Below, piece after piece: positions 10,781-29,485 of a stretch of 64,000 bases of DNA; within the stretch, counting starts at the first letter, position 1, and each line of letters opens with the position of its first letter. Under the pieces are notes generated by a model, which saw only the letters and a list, made by a program, of their open reading frames with translations, was not told the origin of the DNA and did not search any database. The DNA is from Liolophura sinensis (Eukaryota > Mollusca > Polyplacophora > Chitonida > Chitonidae): the NCBI RefSeq assembly GCF_032854445.1, contig NC_088302.1, forward strand, positions 4,707,338 through 4,771,337, in the 5' to 3' direction. Both the position numbers and the translations under genes were made by a program.

Positions 10781-12060
10781 AACATGCTTATCTGGTGTGC
10801 GGCTTTATTAAAAGCAAGCACTGTGTCTGTGCCTTTAAGACAGGTTTGTTTTGGGTTGGAAAACGGGCACTCTTTTTTTTTTCTTTTTTTTTTTTCCAAC
10901 AAATATCCTTATTTGTTCGCACAAGCCCAAATACACAGAGATTATTGCTGCAAAATTTCAATGCAATCTGTGAAACGGTCCAGACTGTAGTTGGGGTAAA
11001 TAAAATCAGTGGAATAAAATAATAATAATATGAATGAAAATAATACACCTTCCACATGGACTCCTGAATATGTAAGCATACTGAACATTAGTTCAAAGAG
11101 ACATCTTGATTAGCACAGTTTAGCATTTCTGAAAACTCTTCACTGCTATATAACTATAGCAGTGAACATTCTAGATTAAGGTGTTAAACAACAAAATCAA
11201 ATAAATATAAAGTATGGCCTTGGGATATTAACTCCTATCTATCACATTCATAACTGGAACAGTAAATCCTCATTAGGTGAAAAGAGATCCCTATTGGGAG
11301 ACTTGAAGACGAGCAACACAGAAGGTCCAAATGACGGGGAACATATTGTTGTCTTCTGTGATGTCGCAGTGCATGTGTACTTCATATATGTTTCATGTGC
11401 ACATGTACATCAAAAATTGTGATGTAATAAAGGAAAGAACAAATGAGTTCACACCTCTGGACCATCTTGATGCACGTGGGGATTACAAGACTGGTTTTTT
11501 ATTACAATTTAGAATAACCCTATTGAATCATACATTTTGTGGCATCTCTAACTCAAACGTATCAAGTTTCAAATACTGTGAAAATATTGGCTTTATTCAT
11601 ATTTCACCTACAACTAACTTTTCACCGCTTGTGTCAAAGTCAGTGTGAACAGTTCTGAATGCTGCCAATCTGAATTCCTGTTTTATATGCCAAGAGAACA
11701 AAAAAAAAAAAACAAAAACAAATATCAGAGCTGCAAAAATTCCATGGTAACTTGGGACTCTGTAGTGAAGGCAACCATCAGCAACTTGTTAGGAGTATCT
11801 GTTGGGCTTGGAAGTTAGAGGTACATTTTAATCCAATGGAAATATAGACCTGCAGACAAGCCCATAAAAGACTGCAGGAAGCGGTTCCTCTGCCACATGG
11901 GTCACAATGATCTGACACCATCACCTTGAGGCAGAATAACGTAAAGCTATTTCCACTGGTGTCATTTGTATGTCTTTGCCAGAAGTTGAGCAACATGCCA
12001 CGTAGTAACAATATTCAGTTCATGTTCATAACAATAATTTTTAAATAAATACTGCAGCTT
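10781..12060. other. Intergenic sequence between the MITE and the THAP gene end
   Basis: No gene supported. It holds a perfect 12-bp inverted repeat with a 4-nt loop at 11139-11166 and a poly-A run near 11700. Short open frames here have no recognisable content. Confidence 0.4.
11139..11166. other. Perfect 12-bp inverted repeat with 4-nt loop
   Basis: ttcactgctata and tatagcagtgaa are exact inverses around taac. It is in non-coding DNA and may form a cruciform or RNA hairpin. I see no tRNA or other RNA gene around it. Confidence 0.7.
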
Positions 12061-12067
12061 ATTAGGT

Positions 12068-14220
12068 TTACAACCCCTCACAGTTTGACTCATTTTTTCT
12101 TTTTTTCTTGTGCATGCTGATGTTTTTCCCCATGAACACATGAACAGATTCAAGAGCCTTCACACCTAAAACTATATTGTCTTTCTTCAAGGAGCTGGCA
12201 AGCTTTGGGATCCACTGATGTACAATTCTGCACACGGAAGTTTGGTGGATACCAAACCTATCACCGAGGTCCTCATCTACGTATCCTTGATTCAATTTCA
12301 TCATGACTAGCAGGAACTCTTCCTTCAGTGGCAGGGAGCGTTTGGGGCCCGGTTTCTTGTAGCATCGCTTAGTCCAGTCATGTTTCCTTGGCTTGGAGTT
12401 GAGAGATATGCACTCCATCTTCTTCTTCAGCATTCTCTCATATGTCCCATCGAAGGCGCTGTAGGTAGGAAATCCTGTATAAAACCTGGTTTTCTTGTCA
12501 TTGTTTTCAATGATGTGCAAACCGAAATACCTTGTAGAGTTTGCTGCTGTCAGCCTGCGAATCTGTAACATCCAAGTACAAATCATATCATAATATTCAA
12601 AACATTGCTGGCGCTTTGTACATTTACATAGGACGATTACTGCAGTACGGGATTAGCGAGAAAATGTCAACAAAAAGCAATCAACACATATCTGAAGTAA
12701 AATGGCCATATCATAAATGTATGTTATGACTAGGAAATAACTCTGCTCACATATTTTGTTCCAGACATTTTGAATAAGATTCTAACCAGGATGATTTACT
12801 ATAAAATGCACAATGTAAATATCGCCTTGTCATGCTGAATAAAAACCCTACTATGTTACCTTTTCATGCAAGATCTCTACTTTGAGTTGCAGAGAAGCTA
12901 TAATATCATCCTTGGACCTTTCTCCAACCACTGTGTCCTGCACCTTGCTATTTCTGTCAGTCTTGCCAGTGTCCTTCCGTTCAATGCTTCTATCAGTCTT
13001 GCCAGTGTCCTGCACCTCACTATTTCTGTCAGTCTTGCCAGTGTCCTTCAGTTCAATGCTTCTATCAGCCTTGCCAGTGTTCTTCATCACAATATTTCTG
13101 TCACTTTTGCCAGTGTCCTTCACCACAATGTTTCTGTCAGCCTTGCCAGTGTCCTTCACCATAATGTTTCTGTCAGTTTTACAAGTGTCCTTCACCTCAG
13201 TGCTTCCATCAGTCTTGCCAGTGACCTTCTCAAAGTTTCTGACACTCTTACTTATGTCCTTGACCTCATTGTTTCTTGCAGTGTTGTCTGTGATCTTCAC
13301 CTCAATGTTTTTGTCAGTCTGTGTGTTTTGGGACTTTATCTTCATCTGTAAGTTAGGCCGTAGCAAACTAACATAGGACATCTTTCTTACTAAGCATGAC
13401 CCAGGCAACTGTCTGGTGGAAAGTTTGTCTTGCCATTTGATATTCTGGACTTGTTGGCGGCAGCTGTCTTCAGAAAATGGCTTGGATGTATTATTGCTGG
13501 TGTTGAATACAGCAGCCCTGTAACATTCAAATGTAAACAATTAATACATCTTATCTGACAGCACAGTATCTTGGCTATTATATCATCAGAACACCCCAAT
13601 TTGGCTGAAATATTTCTGATAGGGCATTAAGCCATAATCATTCACTAATTCATTTATCAGATGGTTAAGCACAAAGCCAATTTAACAATTAAAATATTTC
13701 TAAAATACCTTCATTTATTTATTTTAGTTGTTTGTATGAACACAATATCAGTTAGGTTTATTGATAAAGGAAATCACACAGACGAAGCCCAGGGAAATCC
13801 TCCATTCTTCTCCACCAGGTATCTGACACTATATCCAGTAAGTATCTACCATATGTAATTTAATCATACCAACCCTGACAGCAATTCTGATTCCACTTTT
13901 TTCCTCCTTGTCTTGGGCACTGTTGAGCCTGGTTTGATTGTAGCATAAGGTTTGATGCGCCAACGAGTTTTAACAATGGATGTTGGATATCCCATGTTCA
14001 GGCATGGAACTGGGTGGTACACTGAGGGTTCCTTGTCAACAAAGTGCTCGTCGCAAACCCTAGAATGCTTTTTAGGGACAAAGTCAGCACGATTTATCTT
14101 TGCCATCCATTGTTTACGCATGCTGCTATCAGAGGGGATACGAAAAAATCTGTATCGTTGCCCATTTGCCTTCACATGATTGGAGTTATGTTTGCAACCC
14201 ACCACGCAACAGTTATGCAT
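12068..14220 (-). CDS. THAP-domain protein with transposase-type helix-turn-helix, no nuclease domain
   Basis: Three minus-strand exons: 14220-13874, 13517-12860 and 12562-12068 (stop TAA at 12070-12068). Together they make exactly 500 codons with matching phases (2, then 0). The first donor (AGG|GTTGGT) is weak but is the one that keeps frame. Residues 1-75 form a THAP zinc finger: CCVVGC near the start, W38, and C56-x2-H59 in RVCDEHF. Exon 2 is polar and contains a tandem 12-residue repeat (VKDTGKADRNIV type). Exon 3 has KKTRFYTGFPTYSAF followed by a helix-turn-helix (LPLKEEFLLVMMKLNQGY to CRIVHQWIPKLA), the combination found ahead of the DDE domain in PIF/Harbinger-related proteins. The DDE nuclease is absent: the frame ends about 30 residues later and I see no further exon downstream. 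It may be a domesticated DNA-binding protein or a truncated element relic. The start at 14220 is the first ATG and sits directly before the zinc finger. Confidence 0.75.
12950..13260 (-). repeat. 36-bp coding repeat inside the THAP gene
   Basis: About eight or nine imperfect 36-bp units within exon 2 encode a 12-residue motif of the form D-T-G-K-x-D-R-N-x-x-V-K. The unit length keeps the frame, and variation is mostly substitution, as expected of an expressed low-complexity linker. Confidence 0.8.
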
Positions 14221-14319
14221 CTTCTATCCTACAAACAAGTGAACATAATATAATTGATTTATGTTTTACACCATGCTATAGCCTGGTTCTACCTAAGGCT
14301 TTTGTAAAACATCTTTTGA

Positions 14320-14512
14320 GGGGCCCCCCCACCAATGCGGTTGCGATGAGTTCAAGTCCAGCTTATGCTGGCTTCCTTTTCGGCCATATGTGGGAAGGTC
14401 TGGACCAACCTGCGGATGGTTGTGGGTTACCCCAGGCTCATAATGCTGGCCACGGTCGTATAAGTGAAATACTCTTGAGTACGACGTAAAACACCAATCA
14501 ACTACATAAACA
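14320..14512 (+). mobile_element. tRNA-derived SINE
   Basis: Contains the B-box-like gagttcaagtccagct, the body (tggcttccttttcggcca, cataatgctggcc) and the tail gaaatactcttgagtacgac plus gtaaaacaccaatcaac. It lies about 100 bp upstream of the THAP gene start. Confidence 0.8.
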
Positions 14513-15200
14513 AAACTGCATGAATATAAAGTACCTTTTGTTCTATTATTAGACGGGAGAATTTCAAGGTGGGTTGACAATCAATCAGTATGATAATGTC
14601 ATTAATTTATCTAGTGAAAAAAGAAATTGATTAGGACAATCACATGTGAGATTATTCAGGTGTTCACAAAGCCGACGTACTGCCGAAGTGACTAAACCTC
14701 GAAATTTGATTAACCATCGCCTCACTTTAGAATACGAAGAAAATGGTGGCATTTCATTTACAGCATGCAACATGTATGTTCATTTATTCTGTAACAGAAT
14801 GAACTACCCCCACCCCCTACCCAGAAAGATTATACTTGCCTTTCTGGTACTTTCACAGAAAAAACATATAATATCAATAGGACGTATGAGGCGTTAACCT
14901 ATTCCTTCAACTTCCGGTACATGCGAGAGCGCCACCATGCGAAACTTCTATGAACGAGGAACCCGCATAAGGCACATCCTACTCTGCAAGAGGTGGGTGT
15001 CGGAAGAAGCGGTTCCCACATTCGCTTGGCAACATATAATTAGTAAATGCGCCAACGTAGTAAATGCACTTGAGGTCCTTTGTGACACACAGACACAGCA
15101 ATAACTCTCCATTTCAGACACACAAAAAAATCTTCACTCCAGCCCCGCCCCCACAAACCCGCCACAAAAAAAAAAAAAAAAAAAAATATCTATCACGTAC
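14513..15200. other. Interval between THAP start and TM6SF 5' end, possible shared promoter zone
   Basis: From about 14890 the sequence becomes richer in CpG than its surroundings and holds an ETS-like acttccggta at 14909-14918, suggesting promoter DNA. A short frame of about 54 codons begins at an ATG in a good context (gccaccatgc, ATG near 14937) and ends before 15110; I recognise nothing in it. A poly-A run occupies 15166-15186. Confidence 0.3.
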
Positions 15201-15204
15201 TCGC

Positions 15205-15320
15205 GAGCACCGGTGGCATGTGCTCTCGTTGTGGCGCGTACGAAGCCGCATATGAAGTCCAGTTAAAACCCGATCAGTGTCACCTTCCTCTGCATCGGTG
15301 CTTACTTTACCGGAGACAAA
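15205..15320 (+). promoter_or_regulatory. Candidate 5' non-coding exon and promoter of the TM6SF gene
   Basis: The first coding exon of the TM6SF gene starts 12 bases after a good acceptor (16900-16901), so an upstream non-coding exon is needed. The best donor I see in the CpG-rich stretch upstream is gacaaa|gtaagttgg at 15321. This is inference; transcript data would be needed to fix the exon start. Confidence 0.35.
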
Positions 15321-15901
15321 GTAAGTTGGTAAACGGATATCCGTATTGTTAGCATTGTAAGTTACGGCGTTTCAAGTTAAGCCACTTAATAGTTCCAAGA
15401 AGTGGCCTTAAGATCGATGTTTGCACGATATTGATACATGCTTTTACAGTTAATTCGGACTCAGTCCACTGATCACGTGTTGATCACGATTTTTACTCAA
15501 GTGCTTCTGCACGGTGTTTTTATGTAAGAAGGATGGGTTATAATGCTACTGTGCATATAGGCCTAATCAAAAACATTTAACATAAAAAATGAATTTTCGC
15601 CACAAGTGGAATTTTATGTAGGTTGGTCTAGGAATCATTGTGGGATTTTAAAATTAGCTATGTCGACTAATAAGCTCTTTATAAAATATCTATTAAATTG
15701 TTTATGGATGATGATTCGTTCATTCATTGGCTGTGACAGTTATCAAGCACTTGACCAGGATCTAATTATAAGCAGGGACATACTGCCAAAAGAAATTCAG
15801 AATTTTCATCCAAATAAGGCAGCACAAAGATTCCCAGAATGCAACGTTCGCTCTTGGATCGCACATTTATAAACATGATAGACCAAAAGCGATTTATAAG
15901 T

Positions 15902-16122
15902 CTACTGTAATTCTCCAACCTCTTAATATGTTTGCAAAGTATTGTTTCAAGCAAATTCTTAGGGCATTATTCTGTGTAGACTGATTAAATTATACTTTTT
16001 TTTGGAGTTTGCCAATTGGCCAATCCACCCAGTGTAGTTTTGTCACCAAAAGTCATAAATATGGATATACATATGCACATCAAGTTTCTTTTTCATATGC
16101 AAAAAGGTTGAGGAATATAGTC
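15902..16122 (+). mobile_element. MITE-like element, family B
   Basis: Starts tactgtaattctccaacc and ends atgcaaaaaggttgaggaat, an imperfect inverted pair. The core (gccaattggccaatccaccc, tagttttgtcaccaaaa) is shared with the copies at 10577, 46468 and 56365. Confidence 0.75.
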
Positions 16123-16913
16123 TTCCTTTCTATCCATAATGTCATCTAGGCAGCAAGAGGAGGTAACCCAGTCAAAAAAGTCATTGGCCATGTTTCTAAC
16201 TAAAGGGATCCAAGGGAAACCCCAAATAAAACTGAACATTCAATTTTTCACTCAGTCAGACACATGTCAGTAGACATCTGGAAGTCTCAACTTTTTGTAG
16301 ATGGCATCTAAAATAACAGCACAATTTTTTCTCATTCGGCGATATGCCTCGTTAATGAGTGTTAGAATCCACACTGAAAAGTCACCACCAAAAATGAAGG
16401 AGCTCATTTATGCAATTTGTTATGCATTCGATCGGTGATTGGCAAGCATTTTTTCTGAATGACCATTACAAGAAGTCCGTTTAGGACTATGGTGAGAGTG
16501 TTAGTCAACAATTCCAAGACGCTATTTTCAAATGTTTGACACCTTCTGGCCTATGGAAGTCCTGCTCATAACAATACCCCATACTGTAGTAAACCTACAG
16601 ATGGCAGACCTCACCAGATTATAGTCGGGTTTATTTGTTCTTACATGGCATACAGTATGTACATCTGGGTTGCCTTTACAAAATCACCGGTACCTCACAT
16701 TAGCCAGTGTTTTTGTGTGATGCAAGTCTGTTGTGTGTATAAAGTCACGCACATGTATAAATATTTTGTTCCCGAGTTTTTGCAGATTTATTTCAAGAAA
16801 CTGTAAGCTAGACCATATATTGTATCCCCAGATCTTCACTGACAAACCATCACAATATATCAGTTACATTTCTCATTTGTAGTATAAAACTACTGTTTCA
16901 GGAACAATCCACC

Positions 16914-23868
<6,955 letters not shown>

Positions 23869-24269
23869 ATCCTCACACAGAGCCCACAATTCCATGACAG
23901 TATTTTGATATTCCATCTTTTTAGCTGTAAGGTCGTGAAGATTTAAACACTGATTAATGAGCAGCTTTTACTGGATTTGATTTACACATTCACCTCGTAA
24001 TAGTCCATTTTTTCAGCCAAATCTAGGTCGTAAAATATTACTTTTGATGCTGAAACTTTTACTAAGACGTGATTCAACCTTCCAAATAGTGTGATTAAAT
24101 GAAAAGCAAAGGGAAACCTTTCTTGCCCAAAATGCCCTGGGTGTAAGCTGCCAGAGAACAATAGTCGAGTCAGCTTGGAACCAAGTAGCATATGGTGGGA
24201 AAAGCACCTCACATTGTTATACTCATTATAGCATGAACCACTACATACACATTAATCTATCCTGAAACA
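23869..24269 (+). other. Probable 3' UTR of the TM6SF gene
   Basis: Unique sequence after the stop codon with no strong polyadenylation signal before the MITE at 24270. An AATAAA occurs near 24754. Confidence 0.4.
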
Positions 24270-24492
24270 TACATGTAAATCTTCAACCTTTTCAACCACT
24301 ACGGCACTTTTTTCAGTGGAATTTCTGCATATAATTATTATGAAAATGACGCTGAAAATTATTTGCTTGTGTCATTAAAGATACAAGCTTTTTAAAACTG
24401 TGAAAATGGTTTTTTCGCACCCCATAATTCTCTCAGAATGTTTGAAAATGTTGTTTGCAAAGGCGGTTGAAAAGGTTGAAGAATTGGGGTAC
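24270..24492 (+). mobile_element. MITE-like element, family A
   Basis: Starts tgtaaatcttcaacctttt and ends ggttgaaaaggttgaagaat. The segment cttcaaccttttcaac and its exact inverse gttgaaaaggttgaag form 16-bp terminal inverted repeats about 190 bp apart. Related copies lie at 29985-30196, 39044-39152 (partial) and 48010-48129 (partial). Confidence 0.8.
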
Positions 24493-25775
24493 ATGGATAG
24501 GCGCTCTAATCTAAAGGCCATGCTTTTAAGGAAAGTGAAGATAGTTATGCCAAAAAAAAAAAAATCAACAAAAATTATTTTGGAGACATAGTTTATATTT
24601 CATAATAACTCTTTTATTTATGCATATTTTCTGTTAGACTTCTGACTACTTAGTTTCTAGATTAACATCTGGTGCCTTAAAAAACAAGAAGAAAGCTCAG
24701 AATCGTTTTTGCCATTTTGTGTGTTAGTACACATTCAAAACTCCTAATTAAGAAATAAACACCAATTGTTTCATGTGTACATTAAATGTGCATGGTTTTA
24801 ATGTGTAACAAGGTTTTAATGTGTAACTGGAAATGAAACAAGGATAATTGTTACACAAAATTATTGCAAGGTATAAATCTAAAAAGGTAATTAAATAATG
24901 TGCCAATTAATGTCATAATGACTAATTTTGATTAATATGCCAAAATGTTCAAAAGTGCTCAAATGAACACAGATGATTTAAAGTTTTCAACAAGCCAAGT
25001 CTTGTTCATTGTTCATAATGTGTGTAATTGATGTGAATTATGTGAATTCTTAAATGAAGTGCATTTTATGCAGGATGTGGTAAACTTTAGTTTTTATCCA
25101 GGGCGTACGGTATATTGTTTTTGTGTGGAAAGTGTAAAGATTGAAAAATAGAGGATTTTTCTTATGTACCATTGTATTACTGTTAGTTATTTAACTGTTT
25201 GTTTAACTCTGGTTAGTTATTTTTCCAAGACTTGGTAAACTTGATTTTAGTATTCTTAACAGCTAGTGCTCAGTTTGTTTGGACATAGATTATGTTTTGT
25301 GACATGGTTAGAATTAAGCATTTTCAGATTAGCTTATATGTAAACCTGAGATAGATTTAGATATAACTGGAACGGAGCACAGGTCCGTCCCCCTTTTGTG
25401 ATAATTCACAAGAAGTTAAGTAAGTTGCTTAAGTATTTGTTTTTTGTTCATATCCAACATAAATGTAGAGTTGTTGTCATAGAAAGTCAAACACTAATTA
25501 AATGTTGTATTGTGTTTGTTACAAGAACAGACCAGGCCAACTGTATATTTTCACCAGAAGTTTGAAAGGCATAACTTTTCAGATTTTGGCGATGCACAAC
25601 CCACATATAATAGTTTAAAGTAAGCAAAATATTGCACATTGAGACAATCAAAGTGCTGAAAAATTAACAACTTTATCCAATCAGACAAAAGTTATTGTTA
25701 CGACCCGAGGGTGTGTCATTTTCAGCTTACGTCACCCAAACTTTTCGACTGCAGTCGCGCCTTATTTTACAGGGC
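24493..25775. other. Intergenic A/T-rich sequence
   Basis: No gene, RNA gene or element recognised. Possible AATAAA near 24754. Confidence 0.4.
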
Positions 25776-26428
25776 ATATTACAGGGCATATGTGCTTAGG
25801 ACACTCTAACATGGCACATCACAGGGCATATGCGTTCAGGACACTCTAACATGGCGTATCACAGGGCATATGTGTTCAGGACACACTAACATGGCGCATC
25901 ACAGAGCATATGTGTTCAGGACACTCTAATATGGCGCATCAGGGCATATGCATTCAGGACACTCTAACATGGCACATCACAGGGCATATGTGTTTGGGAC
26001 ACTCTAACATGGCGTATCACAGGGCATATGCATTCAGGACACTCTAACATGGCACATCACAGGGCATATGCGTTCAGGACACTCTAACATGGCGTATCAC
26101 AGGGCATATGCGTTCAGGACACTCTAACATGGCGTATCACAGGGCATATGTGTTTGGGACACTCTAACATGGCGTATCACAGGGCATATGCATTCAGGGC
26201 ACTCTAACATGGCGCATCACGGGGCATATGCGTTCAGGACACTCTAACATGGCGCATCACAGGGCATATGCATTCAGGGCACTCTAACATGGCGCATCAC
26301 GGGGCATATGCGTTCAGGACACTCTAACATGGCGCATCACAGGGCATATGCATTCAGGACACTCTAACATGGCGTATCACGGCGCATGTGGATTTAGGAC
26401 ACTCTAACATGGCCCATCACAGGGCCCC
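25776..26428 (+). repeat. 40-bp minisatellite, about 16 copies
   Basis: Unit catcacagggcatatgcgtt followed by caggacactctaacatggcg, with changes mainly at cg/tg/ca sites such as gcgcatcac/gcgtatcac/gcacatcac, consistent with CpG decay. It is intergenic between the TM6SF and ADGRV1 genes and matches no exon in the window. Confidence 0.95.
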
Positions 26429-28004
26429 TTAAACATTCCTTATTAAAAGTTGATTTATAGAGTTACAAAGTACATCAAAAAAAATATCTTGCTGCAAAGG
26501 TGTGTTTTTGTTATTTGTTTTTCCTTTTACTTCATAAAAAAGTGTAGGAAGTTTCATGAAGCCAGTCGATTAAGTTGATTAACCATGGATTAATGTGGAT
26601 TAATGTTCCCTCAAACAGTAGGTCACTCTGAAAGGTTAGAGGAGCTCAAAACCTCGGGACAAATCATGCTATACAAGTACTGCTGTTTTCTACTTCAAAC
26701 TGTTATATAAAGATTTTGAAATTTCTGTACACACGAGCTTAAATGCCACAACAGAGTAAGACCACCCATGTATGTTTTTAAATGCTTCCCATTGATATTA
26801 ATTTAAAGTTATTTTTAAAAAGTATTCATTATTTAATTTTATATTCATTTATATAATGTTTAATTTAAAACCTGTGGCTTGGCATGGTTTCCAGATTTGG
26901 TATTGTCGTTACCATAGCAGTGGCCGATAACGAGAAGCCATAGTTTACATGTTTAATGATCAGTGCTAATGAAGTTATGTAAACTCAGGCTGTTCATTTT
27001 GCACTGTGTTAAAAAGAAAGTTGACTTTGGAATTTTGTTTATGATTATTGTGAAAAATTTCCCTTTGATGTCATCATGGTCAATTTGTGTCATGTTTGTA
27101 ACCAAATCTGAATTGTTATCTTTCATATTTTTAATAGCATGAAGTGCCTGTGCATGTAGATACAATAAAATTTGTTGCCATAGAAACACTTGGCTGAATT
27201 TACAGATGATTAGACTTATGGGGTCCAGGGAAGCAGTGAATATATAGGCAATTTTTTTTCTTTTTGAAAACAACTTTTTGATATAGTTTTGATTGATGCA
27301 TAATGATGGTTTATTGCATGTTTCATTTTCCTCTCCACGTGGAATATTAAAGGGGTATGAATTCCAGTGATGCATATTCAAGGATGCCTCAGTCAGGTGG
27401 AAATATGCTCTGTTTGATTATAATGGATGCGCACTGTGGAGATTACCGGTATCTGCATTCTGTAATGCAGATGTTTTCATTGACCATTTTATAAAACTGA
27501 TGATTTACCAGTGAATAATTTTAATAAAGTTTACCAAAAAGTCATCAGTTTATTCATCTTCTTGACTGTCATCTGTTAAATCTCATTAGGAGATATGTCA
27601 TAGTACGGCTGGAGTGCTGTATTTGGAGCTAGATTCTGGTACTCATGCGTGATTGGTGGAACAGCCAGTACAATTCTAGACTCTGATCCACCTGTCAGTT
27701 TTCCAAACCTCAGTGTCTAGGAACAATGTCATGTAAGAACAGAATAACATCTTCGTATGCTACAGCTGTGTACCTTGAACAAAATTTGCATGGCAAACAT
27801 CCGCCTCCCCCATCTGCGAGGGTTCTGTATACCTTGTTTACATAATATACTAAATTCATGAAACTCTGTTTGAATTTACATATGCATCAAAGATGGTTTA
27901 AGATTTGCAGTGAACATTTTCTGAAGCCAGGTATGAGCTTGAGTTGGCTTCTCACAGATTCTATGCCTCTGCTATATGGTTTATTATAGTCTACTGATGC
28001 TTCC
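26429..28004. other. Intergenic sequence
   Basis: A/T-rich with no supported exon. A 142-codon minus-strand open frame at 26953-27381 has no recognisable domain and a composition like the surrounding DNA, so I do not call it. Confidence 0.4.
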
Positions 28005-28158
28005 AGATGAAGGTTTGCCAACAACCTGCAGATGGTCATGAGTTTACCCATGGCTCAAACTGTTCCCTTTCCTATCATCATAATGTTGCCAACCGTTGGA
28101 TAAGTGAGATATTCTTGAGTACAGCATAAAACACAAGTCAAATAAATAAATAAATAAA
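28005..28158 (+). mobile_element. SINE copy, diverged
   Basis: Body gccaacaacctgcagatggt and catcataatgttgccaaccg, tail gatattcttgagtacagcat, then caaataaataaataaataaa. Confidence 0.7.
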
Positions 28159-29485
28159 ACTTACAGTCATACTACTATTTGTGCACTGTAGGTATGAAAA
28201 AGGACAAGGTCGGAAACAAAGTTTTAGCAATTTTAGAAACAAAGCATTTCTTAGTTTTTACTCTAATCTGTGCTTGGTTTTGTCCTGCGAGTCTTACACA
28301 GACAACAGTACGTCTGAATTCTCCATGATGAGGACAGAACCCATGGAAATGAGGAAACGCAGATTAGTGATTTATCTGAACACAGCACCACTGTCTTCTG
28401 TATATTCTATCCCATAATATGACAGGTGATATTTTGGGATAGAGCAAACAGAAAAGAACGGCACTGTGATTCAAATAAATCACTAATCTTCCTGTTCATA
28501 TTAGTGTTTTCATCGGTTCTGTCCAGATTGCTGATATTGTCAACTACTGGCTGTGTAACACTTGTAGGACACCAAGAATTGCATACGAGTAAAACTAACA
28601 GAGAAATGCTTGATATCTAAAACCAGTAAAATCGTGTTTCCGCCTGTCGTTTATAAGTACACTACTCATATAGTCGCATCACTGGGCTTGTACAATCCAT
28701 ATGACGGCCTGTGGTCCTATGTAGGCCACAGAGCAAACATGTAATGTACATAAAACAAATTGACAAACTAAGAGATAATTAAAATTAGAGGTATCATTTC
28801 TCCTGTTTTATTCATGTGATGAAGTTTAGTTAACATCTGTAAACTTGTCCGATGTGAATAAGTAGTAAATCTATTCTTTTAAATAAATAATGGATTGCCA
28901 GGTGAAGGTGGTGGCTTTTGGTCAAAGCAGAGATTTAGGCCTAATGTATGTGTACAAAGCCTCCATGAAGACACTGTTTTGATTTGTATTTAGACAAAAC
29001 CTTCAACAAATGCTAAAAGGAATTATTTTTTGAAAGATGGCACATTGTTAACTGATGAAATTGAGGCTGGATATTTTAAAGATAAAATATACAAAATTAT
29101 TCGTTTGAATCTTTGGTCTTTTTGGAAACAAAAATGGTAGGATGGATATAATGAGGTGACATATCTGGCTGAGATCAAATGCTATTATGTAGAATGAAAG
29201 AATGCGACAATTACAAAACGGCTCTAAGGCCTTATATACAGGACTAAAGTATATAACAATTTTTAAAAAGATACCTTACATGTATATGGACATGAAAAAT
29301 GTAAAACCGTGAATGTGCATGTAGAAAATCCAACACATTCAAGCAAATCAAGGAAGATGACTGATATTCAAATTATGTTCACAATGACTGCATCATAATT
29401 GTAAAAATACAGCTTAGACACTGATATACGTGTAAATGTTGTCATGGTAACAGATGTAACATACAAAGGCCGTGATCACTGTATG
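28159..29485 (-). other. ADGRV1 3' flank, possible 3' UTR
   Basis: Sequence beyond the ADGRV1 stop codon at 29488-29486. A minus-strand AATAAA occurs at 28812-28807 and could serve as a poly(A) signal. Nothing else recognisable. Confidence 0.3.

Noticed and set aside
11331-11648. 105-codon plus-strand frame
   Set aside because: Composition and lack of motifs suggest chance. It lies in intergenic DNA with no exon signals.
12866-13376. Plus-strand frames of about 160 codons with repeated VLPVSF or LASVLH
   Set aside because: They are shadows of the repetitive THAP exon 2, whose minus-strand frame fits splice sites and phase on both sides.
14937-15110. Short frame of about 54 codons with a good start context
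   Set aside because: No recognisable sequence or splice support. It may be an upstream frame in promoter DNA, so I do not call it a gene.
26953-27381. 142-codon minus-strand open frame
   Set aside because: No recognisable domain, A/T-rich composition like its surroundings, and no splice or promoter context.
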